Shown: piece by piece, positions 55,254 through 63,851 of the stretch
Layout: each line of letters begins with the position of its first letter
Numbering within the stretch: position 1 is the stretch's first letter
Assembly: GCA_964353015.1 (NCBI GenBank)
Contig: CAYGUA010000006.1
Coordinates: forward strand, 129,970 to 193,969
Origin: JAMZMI01 sp964353015
GTDB taxonomy: Bacteria; Bacteroidota; Bacteroidia; Cytophagales; Cyclobacteriaceae
Direction: 5' to 3'
Length of the DNA: 64,000 bases
Program-made: the position numbers and the translations under genes
Notes under the pieces: generated by a model
Database searches by the model: none
The model's input: the letters and a program-made list of their open reading frames with translations, nothing else
Told to the model about the DNA's origin: nothing

Positions 55254-56801
55254 ATGCGTTTTCACTCTCATAAATTTATCATGATTATGGTTGGCACCAT
55301 CCTGCTGCCAATTATCATTTATGTGATTTTCAGTATTTCCCGGCTCAATGAAAACGAGCAAGTGATCGAACAAATCTATAAGGAACAACTCGACGCGATC
55401 ATCTTTTCCATCAATCAATATTCTACCGACATCCTCAACTCACTCATAGACGATATTGATGAAGGCATCAATTCAAAGATGTTTGATCAAGAAGATTTTG
55501 GCAAATTATTGGCATTTACAGGGATAGATGGACTTTACTTGAAGGATCTTCAATCTGAAGATAAATTTATAACCTTATATGAATCGGATGGCACTTCATT
55601 ATCAACTTCGATTCTTGATTCGGTTTATAGAGAAAATCAGTCCCTTGCTGAAAGATTATCTGGTTATCTGGATGCTGGATATCGCAAAATCGAACCCATA
55701 GATGGAGGAATGTCTGGTGCTAACCAGCTTTTTTACACCATCATCAAAAATGAAAATGATCAAAAATATTTGCTTACGGGACTTATAGATCCAGGGCAAT
55801 ATATCCCCGAAATATTGAGTCCAAAATTGCAGCAAATCAGTAATGAAGAATTAATTGTAGTCTTTACCAATGCCACAGACAACAATATTCTATTCACCAC
55901 TGATTCTTTAAATCATGACGTATTCCTTTATGCGAATATGTGGCTCTTTCGAAATATTCGTGTGGGCATCAGCTCGAAAACAACTACTGTAAGCGATTTG
56001 GTTGCCGAAAGACTTAGGGCAAATCTAATTGCCTCTGGTCTATTGATTTTATTGTTAGTAATGGGCCTAATTCTCATAATTCGCAACATAAATCGTGAGA
56101 TAAGACTCGCTCAGAAAAAATCAGATTTTGTCAGCAATGTTTCCCATGAACTTCGAACGCCGCTTGCGCTCATCAGTATGTTTGCAGAAACTCTTTCGCT
56201 CAATAGAGTGAAAAGTGAGGAACAAAAAACGGAATATATCAACATCATTTTTCGTGAAACAGCGCGACTTACCAACATGGTCAATCGGATTTTAAATTTT
56301 TCCCGAATTGAAGCGAATGAAAGGCAATACAAGTTTTCTAATGGGAATATCACCGAACTTCTCAAAAATTTGATCTCTGACTACACGTATCATCTACAAC
56401 AAAATGGATTTAAATATCAGTTTGACATTCCAAATGAACCCGTTTATTTAAATGCTGATCATGAGGCTATTTATGAAGCTGTGGTAAATCTTTTGGACAA
56501 TGCGATGAAATATTCACTTGATTTGAAACAGATCCATATTTCGCTTACGGAAGAAGCCAACTTTGTCAAAATAAGCATTCGGGACAAAGGCCAAGGAATA
56601 CCCAAAGACAAACAAGGTGATATCTTTGATAAGTTTTATCGAGTGACAGAAGGTGATCTATATACTGTAAAAGGCACAGGTTTGGGGCTTTCTATCGTAA
56701 AACACATCATGGATGCGCATCATGGCTCTATAGAAGTCATTAGTGAATTAAATAAGGGAAGTGAGTTTATTTTAACCTTTAAGAAAAATGACAACAATTA
56801 A
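55254..56801 (+). CDS. Sensor histidine kinase
   Basis: The 515-residue protein has membrane helices at about 9-28 and 264-284 flanking a 235-residue periplasmic sensor of unknown fold. The HisKA domain carries phospho-acceptor His298 (NVSHELRTPLALI). The HATPase domain has the N box NLLDNAMKYS near residue 412, the G1 box DKGQGIPKDK, FDKFYRV, and the G2 box GTGLGLSIVKHI. It is a PhoR-like hybrid-free kinase without a PAS or HAMP domain obvious by eye. The response regulator gene overlaps it by 14 bases. Confidence 0.95.
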   Translation: MRFHSHKFIMIMVGTILLPIIIYVIFSISRLNENEQVIEQIYKEQLDAIIFSINQYSTDILNSLIDDIDEGINSKMFDQEDFGKLLAFTGIDGLYLKDLQSEDKFITLYESDGTSLSTSILDSVYRENQSLAERLSGYLDAGYRKIEPIDGGMSGANQLFYTIIKNENDQKYLLTGLIDPGQYIPEILSPKLQQISNEELIVVFTNATDNNILFTTDSLNHDVFLYANMWLFRNIRVGISSKTTTVSDLVAERLRANLIASGLLILLLVMGLILIIRNINREIRLAQKKSDFVSNVSHELRTPLALISMFAETLSLNRVKSEEQKTEYINIIFRETARLTNMVNRILNFSRIEANERQYKFSNGNITELLKNLISDYTYHLQQNGFKYQFDIPNEPVYLNADHEAIYEAVVNLLDNAMKYSLDLKQIHISLTEEANFVKISIRDKGQGIPKDKQGDIFDKFYRVTEGDLYTVKGTGLGLSIVKHIMDAHHGSIEVISELNKGSEFILTFKKNDNN

Positions 56802-57477
56802 TGTACTCGTTGTAGAAGATGAGCCATCAATGCAAATAGGGCTCAGAGACAATCTTGAATTTGAAGGATTTGATGTGACTGTAGCGGGAGATGGAGAAAA
56901 AGCACTGGAATATCTCCACAGTCAGCAATACGATCTTGTTCTGCTCGATATCATGATTCCTAAGGTCTCAGGGCTTGAGGTTTGTAAAACCATGCGCAAA
57001 GAAGGCATAGACACACCTGTAATCTTCCTGACGGCTAAAGGCGAAGAAATTGACAAAGTATTAGGTCTGGAACTTGGTGCAGATGACTACATCACCAAGC
57101 CATTCAGTGTGCGTGAGCTGATTGCAAGAGTAAAAGCAGTTTCGCGAAGAACTAAATCAGTAGAAAAAGATAAAAACGAGAAAATAACAATTGGCAACCT
57201 GACAGTTGATTTCGTACACTTTACTGCCGCATCGCACGATCTGGAAGTAAAAATGTCTCACAAGGAAATGGAGGTGATCCAATATTTATGGGAACATAAA
57301 AATGAAATAGTGAGTCGGTATGATCTTCTGGAGAAAGTTTGGAAATATGACGAACAGCCTACCACCAGAACAGTTGATAATTTTATTCTTAAACTACGTC
57401 AGAAAATAGAAGACAACCCCAACGAGCCCAGACATATCCTGACGGTACATGGTGCTGGATATAAATTGATCGCCTGA
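56788..57477 (+). CDS. OmpR/PhoB-family response regulator
   Basis: The 229-residue regulator has a receiver domain with acidic pocket Glu10/Asp11, phospho-acceptor Asp54 (VLLDIMIPK) and Lys104 (TKPFSVREL). A C-terminal winged-helix DNA-binding domain follows (about 130-229, MSHKEMEVIQYLWEHKNEIV, TTRTVDNFILKLRQKIE, HILTVHGAGYKLIA). It pairs with the kinase just upstream. OmpR-type dimers usually bind direct repeats about 10-11 bases apart, which is what is seen upstream of the next gene. Confidence 0.96.
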   Translation: MTTINVLVVEDEPSMQIGLRDNLEFEGFDVTVAGDGEKALEYLHSQQYDLVLLDIMIPKVSGLEVCKTMRKEGIDTPVIFLTAKGEEIDKVLGLELGADDYITKPFSVRELIARVKAVSRRTKSVEKDKNEKITIGNLTVDFVHFTAASHDLEVKMSHKEMEVIQYLWEHKNEIVSRYDLLEKVWKYDEQPTTRTVDNFILKLRQKIEDNPNEPRHILTVHGAGYKLIA

Positions 57478-57641
57478 TTAATCTGATACTTCAATTTAAA
57501 AACACAGGAATTCCCGCAACACAACATCTTTAAATTTTCAACTTCATCACCCTCACCAATTAACCAAAATCCTTTTGGCAACTCCATTTTTATTGCCTTT
57601 TTGGACTAAAAATCAATAAAAAAACATCTAAATACAAAGCT

Positions 57642-57678
57642 GTGACATTTCGTGACAATGGTTTACCAGGCGGTGACA
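57642..57678 (+). promoter_or_regulatory. Three phased GTGACA direct repeats
   Basis: GTGACA occurs at 57642-57647, 57652-57657 and 57673-57678, i.e. with start-to-start distances of 10 and 21 bases, about one and two helical turns. The array lies 54 to 90 bases upstream of the small secreted-protein gene at 57732, just downstream of an OmpR-family regulator gene. It fits an operator for that type of regulator, but binding is inferred from position and spacing only. Confidence 0.5.
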
Positions 57679-57731
57679 AACATCATTGACCTCTGCCGTA
57701 TCTATGTAAAAGCAAATTAAAAAACCATACT

Positions 57732-58307
57732 ATGAAAAAGTTATTTATTACTACAATCATCTTTTGTACAGCAATTGCCTCAATGGCAATGAGTAGCAAC
57801 TCCAAAGAAAATACACATGAGTCAATCAATATTTTCTCTTCAGTTGAAAATTCCGTAAGTGTAATATCCGCTCCAAGTAATCTTGGAACACTATGTGTTA
57901 AAATCACTGATCATAAGAATAATACTGTTTTCAGAAATTACTTGAACTCCAAAAAAGGATTTCTTCAGAAATACGATCTTGGAAATCTTCAACCTGGAAA
58001 ATATGAGGTTACTGTGGCCAAAGGCAATGAAATTCTAATCCGAAAGGAAGTATTGGTACATTATGCCAATTTCAAATTGCAGGATTTGGGCAATGACAAA
58101 TTCGAGATAACCTATACAAACACGGGAACAGAAAGCGTCAAACTTTCTATTTTGGACAACAACAATGAGCAAATTGGAACTAAGGAAATTAATCCAAGAG
58201 AAACTTTCACAAAAACCTACGATTTTTCAGAAATCAAACTCGAAGTGCAAGGTTTTCAACTCACTTCCAGTGGATCAGGATTCGCTGAGAAACTCGCAAT
58301 AAAGTAA
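57732..58307 (+). CDS. Small secreted beta-rich protein of unknown function
   Basis: The 191-residue protein has a signal peptide (MKKLFITTIIFCTAIASMAMS). The mature part is beta-rich and appears to hold two strand-rich halves: residues ~50-115 (LCVKITDHKNNTVF, LQPGKYEVTVAKGNEIL) and ~118-191 (KFEITYTNTGTESVKLSILD). The first half resembles Ig-like or DUF3244-type secreted domains of Bacteroidota. It is preceded by the GTGACA repeats and followed by a terminator, so it is a single-gene unit, likely a target of the adjacent two-component system. Confidence 0.75.
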   Translation: MKKLFITTIIFCTAIASMAMSSNSKENTHESINIFSSVENSVSVISAPSNLGTLCVKITDHKNNTVFRNYLNSKKGFLQKYDLGNLQPGKYEVTVAKGNEILIRKEVLVHYANFKLQDLGNDKFEITYTNTGTESVKLSILDNNNEQIGTKEINPRETFTKTYDFSEIKLEVQGFQLTSSGSGFAEKLAIK

Positions 58308-58335
58308 CATTTGGTTAGTATTTAATTTTTACTGA

Positions 58336-58366
58336 GAGTCCATCGATTTTATCGATGGATTCTTTC
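58336..58366 (+). terminator. Hairpin terminator after the small secreted protein
   Basis: GAGTCCATCGAT (58336-58347) pairs with ATCGATGGATTC (58351-58362), 12 bp with one G-U and a 3-base TTT loop, followed by a short T tract. It lies 29 bases past the stop at 58307. Confidence 0.6.
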
Positions 58367-58441
58367 ATCACTCCAAACCAATTAGATTATGATCCTGTTA
58401 TCGCCTTACACATTCTTCAATTTGGTTATAATTGTCCTGAT

Positions 58442-59464
58442 ATGAAAAAGTACATTTTTATATTCCTCTTTTGGATGAGCCTTTCTCTGACATATGCTCA
58501 AGATATGACCATGGTTGTTGACCTAAGGGGACAATGGAAATTCAATATTGGTGACAATGAAAGATGGGCAGCATTTAATTACGATGATGATACCTGGGGC
58601 GGCATGTTCGTGCCAAGCAGATGGGAAAACGAAGGATTCAGCGGATATGATGGTTTTGCTTGGTACAGAAAATCATTTGATTACAGACCAGCATCAGACA
58701 AGGATTATCACATGCTTGATTTGGGATATATTGATGATGCCGATGAAGTCTATTTTAATGGAGTGATGATAGGAAAAAGCGGAGAATTGCCTCCTCATTT
58801 TCGTACTGCATATGATTCACACAGAACATATTTTGTTCCTAATGAAATCATCAAATGGGGTGAAAATATTGTGTCCATCAGAGTGTATGACAGATCACAA
58901 GATGGTGGAATAGTGAAAGGCAAGCAAGGATTATATATTCGTGAAAATGTACCTCCACCAATTGCTTCATTAGAGGGCATTTGGAAGTATGTGGAAGATG
59001 ATGAAAACGAATATGCATTTCACGATTTTGATGACAGTGACTGGGAAACTGCTCTGGTACCAGGGTTTTGGAAAAGCTATAAAGATCACAGCTTCACTAA
59101 GATGCTGTTTAATATCAGTGATAATTCTGTTGCGTGGTTTAGAAAGGATTTTGTTTTACCCAAAAATCTTGATTCTAGTGATGATCTAGTGATAGTAATT
59201 GGTAAAATTGATGACTTTGATGAGACCTATTTAAATGGTCATTTAATCGGTAAAACAAATGATGGCAGGCCATTCGGAGATTCTCATTCATACGATCAGA
59301 TTCGAATATATCCTTTACCTCAAAAATTCTTGAATCGCAACGGTCAAAATACCATTGCAGTCAAAGTGATAGATCTTGGCTTAAATGCAGGTATTTATGA
59401 AGGCCCGATTATTATCACCAGACGGAAAGACGTAAATAATCAGATTCGAGCGATGAGGCGATAA
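58442..59464 (+). CDS. Secreted tandem GH2-N/galactose-binding-like domain protein
   Basis: From the ATG at 58442 the protein has 340 residues and a signal peptide (MKKYIFIFLFWMSLSLTYAQ); the open frame to 58355 precedes the signal. It consists of two copies of the jelly-roll domain found at the N-terminus of GH2 beta-galactosidases: copy one about 25-185 (LRGQWKFNIGD, DDDTWGGMFVPSRWE, WYRKSFDY, DDADEVYFNGVMIG, WGENIVSIRVYD), copy two about 190-330 (LEGIWKYVED, DDSDWETALVPGFWK, WFRKDFVL, DDFDETYLNGHLIG, GQNTIAVKVID). No catalytic barrel follows, so it is probably a carbohydrate-binding protein. It converges with the ABC permease gene. Confidence 0.85.
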   Translation: MKKYIFIFLFWMSLSLTYAQDMTMVVDLRGQWKFNIGDNERWAAFNYDDDTWGGMFVPSRWENEGFSGYDGFAWYRKSFDYRPASDKDYHMLDLGYIDDADEVYFNGVMIGKSGELPPHFRTAYDSHRTYFVPNEIIKWGENIVSIRVYDRSQDGGIVKGKQGLYIRENVPPPIASLEGIWKYVEDDENEYAFHDFDDSDWETALVPGFWKSYKDHSFTKMLFNISDNSVAWFRKDFVLPKNLDSSDDLVIVIGKIDDFDETYLNGHLIGKTNDGRPFGDSHSYDQIRIYPLPQKFLNRNGQNTIAVKVIDLGLNAGIYEGPIIITRRKDVNNQIRAMRR

Positions 59465-59485
59465 TATTCGAATGCGCTACTCGAA

Positions 59486-60802
59486 TTAATGCTTCATCAT
59501 AATCCATTTTGCGAGCACCTTATAATTCACTTTGGAGCCATGCATCAAAATGCCGATGCGATAAATCCTACTGGCCACCCAAATTGTGAAAATAAAGCCA
59601 CCAATCATCAATGCCATTGATAGGCACAATTCCCAAATAGGTACACCAAATGGCACACGCATCATCATGATTACCGGCGAAGTAAGAGGAACAATTGACA
59701 GCCAGAAAGCAATGGAACCATTTGGATCATTGATCACGATCCCCAACAACGATATTGAAATAATCAACGGCAAAACTATTGGGAACATAAACTGCTGAGT
59801 GTCCGCATCACTATCTACGGCTGATCCGATCGCAGCGAATAATGCCCCATAAAGTAAATATCCCGAAACAAAGAAGAATAAAAATGCAATCAAAACCATT
59901 GGCACATTCACCGAGGCAATCGCATTTGTAATTTCAGAAAAAACATTGTCTTGCAAGGCAGCAGTACCTTCATCCTGGGGCAAACCAAGCTGCTCTGTCT
60001 GCTGTGGCTGACTTTCCATCATTGTAGAAGCCATCATACTTCCACCAATTGACGTAATCCCAAAAGTCAAAATCACCCACAATAAAAACTGAGTAAGCCC
60101 TACTCCGGCAATTCCCACTACTTTTCCCAGCATAAGATGAAATGGTTTCACTGATGCGATTATCACTTCTATTATTCGGCTGGTTTTTTCCTCCACCACA
60201 CCACGCATACACATGGCACCATATATAAAAATGAACATGTAAATAAGAAATCCACTCAAATAACCAATAGCTGTAGCAGCTACTGAGCTACTCTCCTTTT
60301 CATCACCTTCACCAGAAAGATTGATTGTATTTATGCTTAAATCAGATTTTAACGCATCCAACACCTCCTTATCAATTCCCGATTTTTTAAGCTTCACCAG
60401 TTCAATCTCCTTGTTCATTTTCTTTCGGAGAGATTGCACCAAGGCAATACTTGGATTATTTGGTGCATAGAAAACGACTCCTTCAGGTGCATCAATATCA
60501 ATTTGAGGGATATATAAAAGTCCATCAAACTCTCCTTTTTGCATTTGCTGCTTTGCTTCATCTAATGAGGATTCTGAATAAACAAAATTCGCATTGTCAG
60601 CATCATCAAATACATCATCGAACATCTTACTTTCATCGATGATATGAATCGTTTTACTATCAGCCCCTTTAGTGGCTGTCCATCCTATGATGAAAATAAA
60701 TCCAGCAAAAAGCAATGGACCCAGCAATGTCATGATGATAAAAGATTTTTTACGTACACGCGATAAGTACTCCCGGGATATGATCAGACCAATATTATTC
60801 AT
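59486..60802 (-). CDS. ABC-2 type exporter permease (NatB-like)
   Basis: The 438-residue protein has one N-terminal helix (residues ~20-43), a large extracytoplasmic domain (about 45-185), and five to six C-terminal helices. The family motif ISREYLSRVRKKSFIIMTLLGPLL opens the protein, and GVVEEKTSRIIEVIIASVKPFHLMLGK marks the coupling segment that meets the ATPase. It overlaps the upstream ATPase gene by eight bases. NatAB-type exporters were first described for Na+; many homologues export other compounds, so the substrate is unknown. Confidence 0.92.
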   Translation of the reverse strand: MNNIGLIISREYLSRVRKKSFIIMTLLGPLLFAGFIFIIGWTATKGADSKTIHIIDESKMFDDVFDDADNANFVYSESSLDEAKQQMQKGEFDGLLYIPQIDIDAPEGVVFYAPNNPSIALVQSLRKKMNKEIELVKLKKSGIDKEVLDALKSDLSINTINLSGEGDEKESSSVAATAIGYLSGFLIYMFIFIYGAMCMRGVVEEKTSRIIEVIIASVKPFHLMLGKVVGIAGVGLTQFLLWVILTFGITSIGGSMMASTMMESQPQQTEQLGLPQDEGTAALQDNVFSEITNAIASVNVPMVLIAFLFFFVSGYLLYGALFAAIGSAVDSDADTQQFMFPIVLPLIISISLLGIVINDPNGSIAFWLSIVPLTSPVIMMMRVPFGVPIWELCLSMALMIGGFIFTIWVASRIYRIGILMHGSKVNYKVLAKWIMMKH

Positions 60803-61706
60803 GACTTCCTCCTCTCACTTTAGATATAAATATTTCATTTACAGTGGGGACTTTTTCTATGAAAGAGTGTATCTCCACTTTGCCAATCAATTCCTTCAGG
60901 AGATTGTTGGGCCCTCCATCTGTTTTATCTTTCACCACAGACTCTATAAGGCCAGTTTCAAGCGTCTTTGAATGCAGAATATCATATTGAGATACACTAT
61001 TCAATAATCCTTCGTGGGTCAAAATGAATGTTCCATCCTTGTGATCATTCTTGATATCAATTTTTTTACCATCAAGTATTTTTTCAGCATGATCTATCAA
61101 TGCAATGTGATCGCAAAGTTCCTCTACAGATTCCATCCTGTGTGTAGAAAAAATGACTGTGGTACCCGATTCCCTTAATCTCAAAATCTCATCTTTAATC
61201 AAATCCGCATTTACAGGATCAAATCCCGAAAATGGCTCATCCAAAATAATCAACTCTGGCTCATGTACTACAGTAGCTATAAACTGAACCTTCTGCGCCA
61301 TTCCTTTAGACAGATCCTCTACAGTTTTGTTATGCCACTCAGTAAGCTCAAGTCTATCAAGCCATTTTTTAATCTTGGTTACAGCATCTTGACGGCTCAG
61401 ACCTTTCAACCTTGCCAGATAGATCAACTGCTCGCCAACTTTCATTTTTTTGTAAAGCCCGCGCTCCTCTGGTAAATAGCCGATTTTACGAACTATCTCT
61501 GGTGTAATCTCCTGATTGAGTAAAAAAGCTTTACCAGAATCAGCATCGATAATTTTCGTTATGATTCTGATCAAAGTCGTTTTACCAGCACCATTGGGGC
61601 CAAGCAAACCAAAAATGCTTCCTTTTGGTATTTTAATACTTACATCACGCAAGGCCTGGTGATCACCATATGCTTTACTGATATTCTCTACGCGCAGTAA
61701 TTCCAA
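60795..61706 (-). CDS. ABC transporter ATP-binding protein (NatA-like)
   Basis: The 303-residue ATPase has Walker A GPNGAGKT (residues 36-43), the Q-loop region GYLPEERGLYKKMKV, signature LSKGMAQKVQF, Walker B LIILDEPFSGFDPVN and switch His in STHRMESVE. A 90-residue C-terminal extension, common in NatA/DrrA-type proteins, follows. EERGLYKKM is characteristic of the NatA branch. It pairs with the permease whose gene overlaps its 3' end. Confidence 0.94.
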   Translation of the reverse strand: MELLRVENISKAYGDHQALRDVSIKIPKGSIFGLLGPNGAGKTTLIRIITKIIDADSGKAFLLNQEITPEIVRKIGYLPEERGLYKKMKVGEQLIYLARLKGLSRQDAVTKIKKWLDRLELTEWHNKTVEDLSKGMAQKVQFIATVVHEPELIILDEPFSGFDPVNADLIKDEILRLRESGTTVIFSTHRMESVEELCDHIALIDHAEKILDGKKIDIKNDHKDGTFILTHEGLLNSVSQYDILHSKTLETGLIESVVKDKTDGGPNNLLKELIGKVEIHSFIEKVPTVNEIFISKVRGGSHE

Positions 61707-61855
61707 GATTATAGATTTTGATAATTGAGAAATTCGCTTTACCTGCGGAATTTATCAAAAATGAACGAATGATTTAGGTCGAATGATCAAATTGAATATT
61801 ATTCCACCACAACTTTTGTATATGACGAATAAATGCAAAATGAAAACATTAATTT

Positions 61856-62536
61856 CTAAGCCAACCTTTCCATATCTCTGATTAGAATCCGTCTTCTGTC
61901 GAAATTAATGATGTTGTCTTCTCTCAGTTCATTCATGACCGTAGTTACAGTCTGTCGTGAAGTGCCAGTAAGGCTGGCTATATCTTTATGTGTAAGATGA
62001 TTTTTGATCATCATTTCAAAGCCCACTTTTTGACCTTTCTCTTCTGCCATTTCTTTCAAAAACTCAATGATACGGGTTCTCGCATCTTTAAAAACCAGCG
62101 ATTCTATCCTTCTTTCAAGTTTTTTAAATCTGAGTCCAATTATTTTAAATATCTTCAGACTCAATTGTTTATTATCTTTCATCAATGCCTGTAAATCCTC
62201 AATACCCATCGGGCATACCCGGGTATTGGAGTCCATTGCATTCGCGTAATCATTTCTTTTCTCTTCACCAGTCAAAGCCATTTCGCCAAAAATCTCACCT
62301 TTTGACAGGATCGCCTTGATGATTTCTTTTCCATCGCTAGTATAAGAACCAATTTTCACCCGACCATTCGCAACCAAGTAGATATTGGTAGAAACATCAT
62401 CAGGAAAGTAGATGAATTCATCTTTGTTATAAATATTAGGATGATGCTTTTCCTCTAATCCTGGTGTTTTGTGAGGACATAAAATTTCGTAGAGATCAGT
62501 TTCTTCAAAATACCAGATGTTTGATTTTTCGCCCAT
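61856..62536 (-). CDS. Crp/Fnr family transcriptional regulator
   Basis: The 226-residue protein has a cyclic-nucleotide-binding-like beta-roll (about 30-130; GRVKIGSYTSDGKEIIKAILSKGEIFGEMALTGEE), a dimerisation helix, and a winged helix with recognition region THKDIASLTGTSRQTVTTVMNEL (about 175-200). FGEMAL followed by Thr-Gly instead of the Arg-Ser contact residues means cAMP binding is doubtful. No Cys cluster for an Fe-S centre is present, so it is not an Fnr oxygen sensor. It is divergent from hemJ, whose upstream palindrome may be its site. Confidence 0.93.
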   Translation of the reverse strand: MGEKSNIWYFEETDLYEILCPHKTPGLEEKHHPNIYNKDEFIYFPDDVSTNIYLVANGRVKIGSYTSDGKEIIKAILSKGEIFGEMALTGEEKRNDYANAMDSNTRVCPMGIEDLQALMKDNKQLSLKIFKIIGLRFKKLERRIESLVFKDARTRIIEFLKEMAEEKGQKVGFEMMIKNHLTHKDIASLTGTSRQTVTTVMNELREDNIINFDRRRILIRDMERLA

Positions 62537-62604
62537 TAATTTATAAGTCAGATTCTAAATTATTAAATACTTGATAAGTCACCAATTGATTCGCATTTTT
62601 GCGT

Positions 62605-62633
62605 CACAATTGTGTTAACATCATTTATCACAA
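62605..62633. promoter_or_regulatory. Palindromic motif between the Crp/Fnr gene and hemJ
   Basis: CACAATTGTG (62605-62614) is a perfect 10-base palindrome. Its right half also pairs with CACAA at 62629-62633 (TTGTG-N14-CACAA). The position between divergent genes, 12 to 40 bases before the hemJ ATG, suits an operator, but the spacing does not match the classic Crp site TGTGA-N6-TCACA. Confidence 0.25.
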
Positions 62634-62644
62634 AAAAGTCCCAA

Positions 62645-63184
62645 ATGGATTATCTCTATTTAAAAGCCTTACACATCATTTTCATTGTAACCTGGTTTGC
62701 CGGGCTATTTTACATCGTCAGGTTGTTTATTTATCAGACTGAGGCACTTCAAAAAGGCGAACCAGAAAGAAGCATATTAGCTGACCAACTGGCGATCATG
62801 TCAAAGCGGCTTTGGTTTGGCATCACCTGGCCATCAGCAATACTAACGTTAATTTTTGGAAGCTGGCTTTTAATCAGCCAATCTGGTTTTTTAAAAATGC
62901 CCTTCATGCACGTAAAATTGACTTTCGTGCTTTTTCTTTATTTGTATCACTTTTCGTGTCAATACATTTACAAAAAATTACAAAAAGGAATAGTAAAATA
63001 CAGTTCAAACCAACTTCGCATTTGGAATGAAGTTGCCACAATCATTTTAGTTGCAGTCGTATTTTTGATAGTAGTGAGAACCCAACTCAGCTGGATTTGG
63101 GGTGTTGTGGGAATATTTCTATTCTCTGTGATTCTCATGCTTGCAATTAAAATTTACAAAAAAATCAGAACGAAAAACGGTTAA
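62645..63184 (+). CDS. hemJ: Protoporphyrinogen IX oxidase HemJ
   Basis: HemJ oxidises protoporphyrinogen IX to protoporphyrin IX in heme synthesis at the inner membrane. The ATG at 62645 gives 179 residues; a GTG at 62612 would add eleven unlikely residues. Five membrane helices are seen. Family marks are LYLKALHIIFIVTWFAGLFYI with the conserved His10, YQTEALQKGE, the MSKRLWFGITWPSAILTLIFG block, and MHVKLTFVLFLYLYH. The SCO1 gene follows after 10 bases, forming a heme/respiration unit. Confidence 0.9.
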   Translation: MDYLYLKALHIIFIVTWFAGLFYIVRLFIYQTEALQKGEPERSILADQLAIMSKRLWFGITWPSAILTLIFGSWLLISQSGFLKMPFMHVKLTFVLFLYLYHFSCQYIYKKLQKGIVKYSSNQLRIWNEVATIILVAVVFLIVVRTQLSWIWGVVGIFLFSVILMLAIKIYKKIRTKNG

Positions 63185-63194
63185 TTATTATCTC

Positions 63195-63851
63195 ATGAAA
63201 ATCAAAAATCTAATACATTCTTTAAGTGTTGTCGTCCTGGTTGTTGGATGTGGTCAGGTGAAAAATGAAATGGAACTCCCTGTGCTAGGCAGAAGTGAGA
63301 TTGTAGAAAAAGAGGTGGATGGAAAGATGGTTTATGACACCATTCCACACATGATTGCAGATTTCCAATTCGTAGATCAGGATAGCAGTTTCATTACGAA
63401 TGAAACTTTTTCAGGGAAAGTATACGTGGCTGATTTTTTCTTCACGAGCTGTCCCACCATCTGTCCTATTATGAAAAGAGAAATGCTACGTGTTTATGAA
63501 GCTTATGAAAACGAGCCAAAAGTTGCGCTACTTTCACATAGTATTGATCCCACACATGATTCTGTGGCCGTACTTCATGAGTTTGCTCAGAATCTGGGCA
63601 TCAAAACAGACAAATGGCATTTCGTGACTGGGGATAAAGACAAGATTTATGAAATAGGTGAAACAAGCTATATGATTGTGGCCAATGAAGATCCTGAAGC
63701 TGCAGGTGGCTACATTCATAGCGGAGCATTTCTATTGATTGATGAAAAAAGAAGAATTCGTGGCGTTTATGATGGCACGGTACCGGAGCAAGTTGATTTG
63801 CTGATTGGTGACATTAAAAAACTAATTCAGAAAGATGAAGTATCTAAGTAA
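63195..63851 (+). CDS. SCO1/SenC family copper chaperone, lipoprotein
   Basis: From the ATG at 63195 the protein has 218 residues with a lipobox VVGC at Cys19. The thioredoxin-like domain shows the copper-binding CxxxC, Cys86 and Cys90 (FFTSCPTICPIMK), and the third ligand His175 (GGYIHSGAFLL), plus SIDPTHDSVAVL. SCO proteins deliver copper or reduce thiols for the CuA centre of cytochrome oxidase. It overlaps the next lipoprotein gene by 17 bases. Confidence 0.93.
   Translation: MKIKNLIHSLSVVVLVVGCGQVKNEMELPVLGRSEIVEKEVDGKMVYDTIPHMIADFQFVDQDSSFITNETFSGKVYVADFFFTSCPTICPIMKREMLRVYEAYENEPKVALLSHSIDPTHDSVAVLHEFAQNLGIKTDKWHFVTGDKDKIYEIGETSYMIVANEDPEAAGGYIHSGAFLLIDEKRRIRGVYDGTVPEQVDLLIGDIKKLIQKDEVSK

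Noticed and set aside
59466..59486. ATTCGA/TCGAAT hairpin between convergent genes
   Set aside because: A 6-bp stem without a T tract is too weak to call a terminator.
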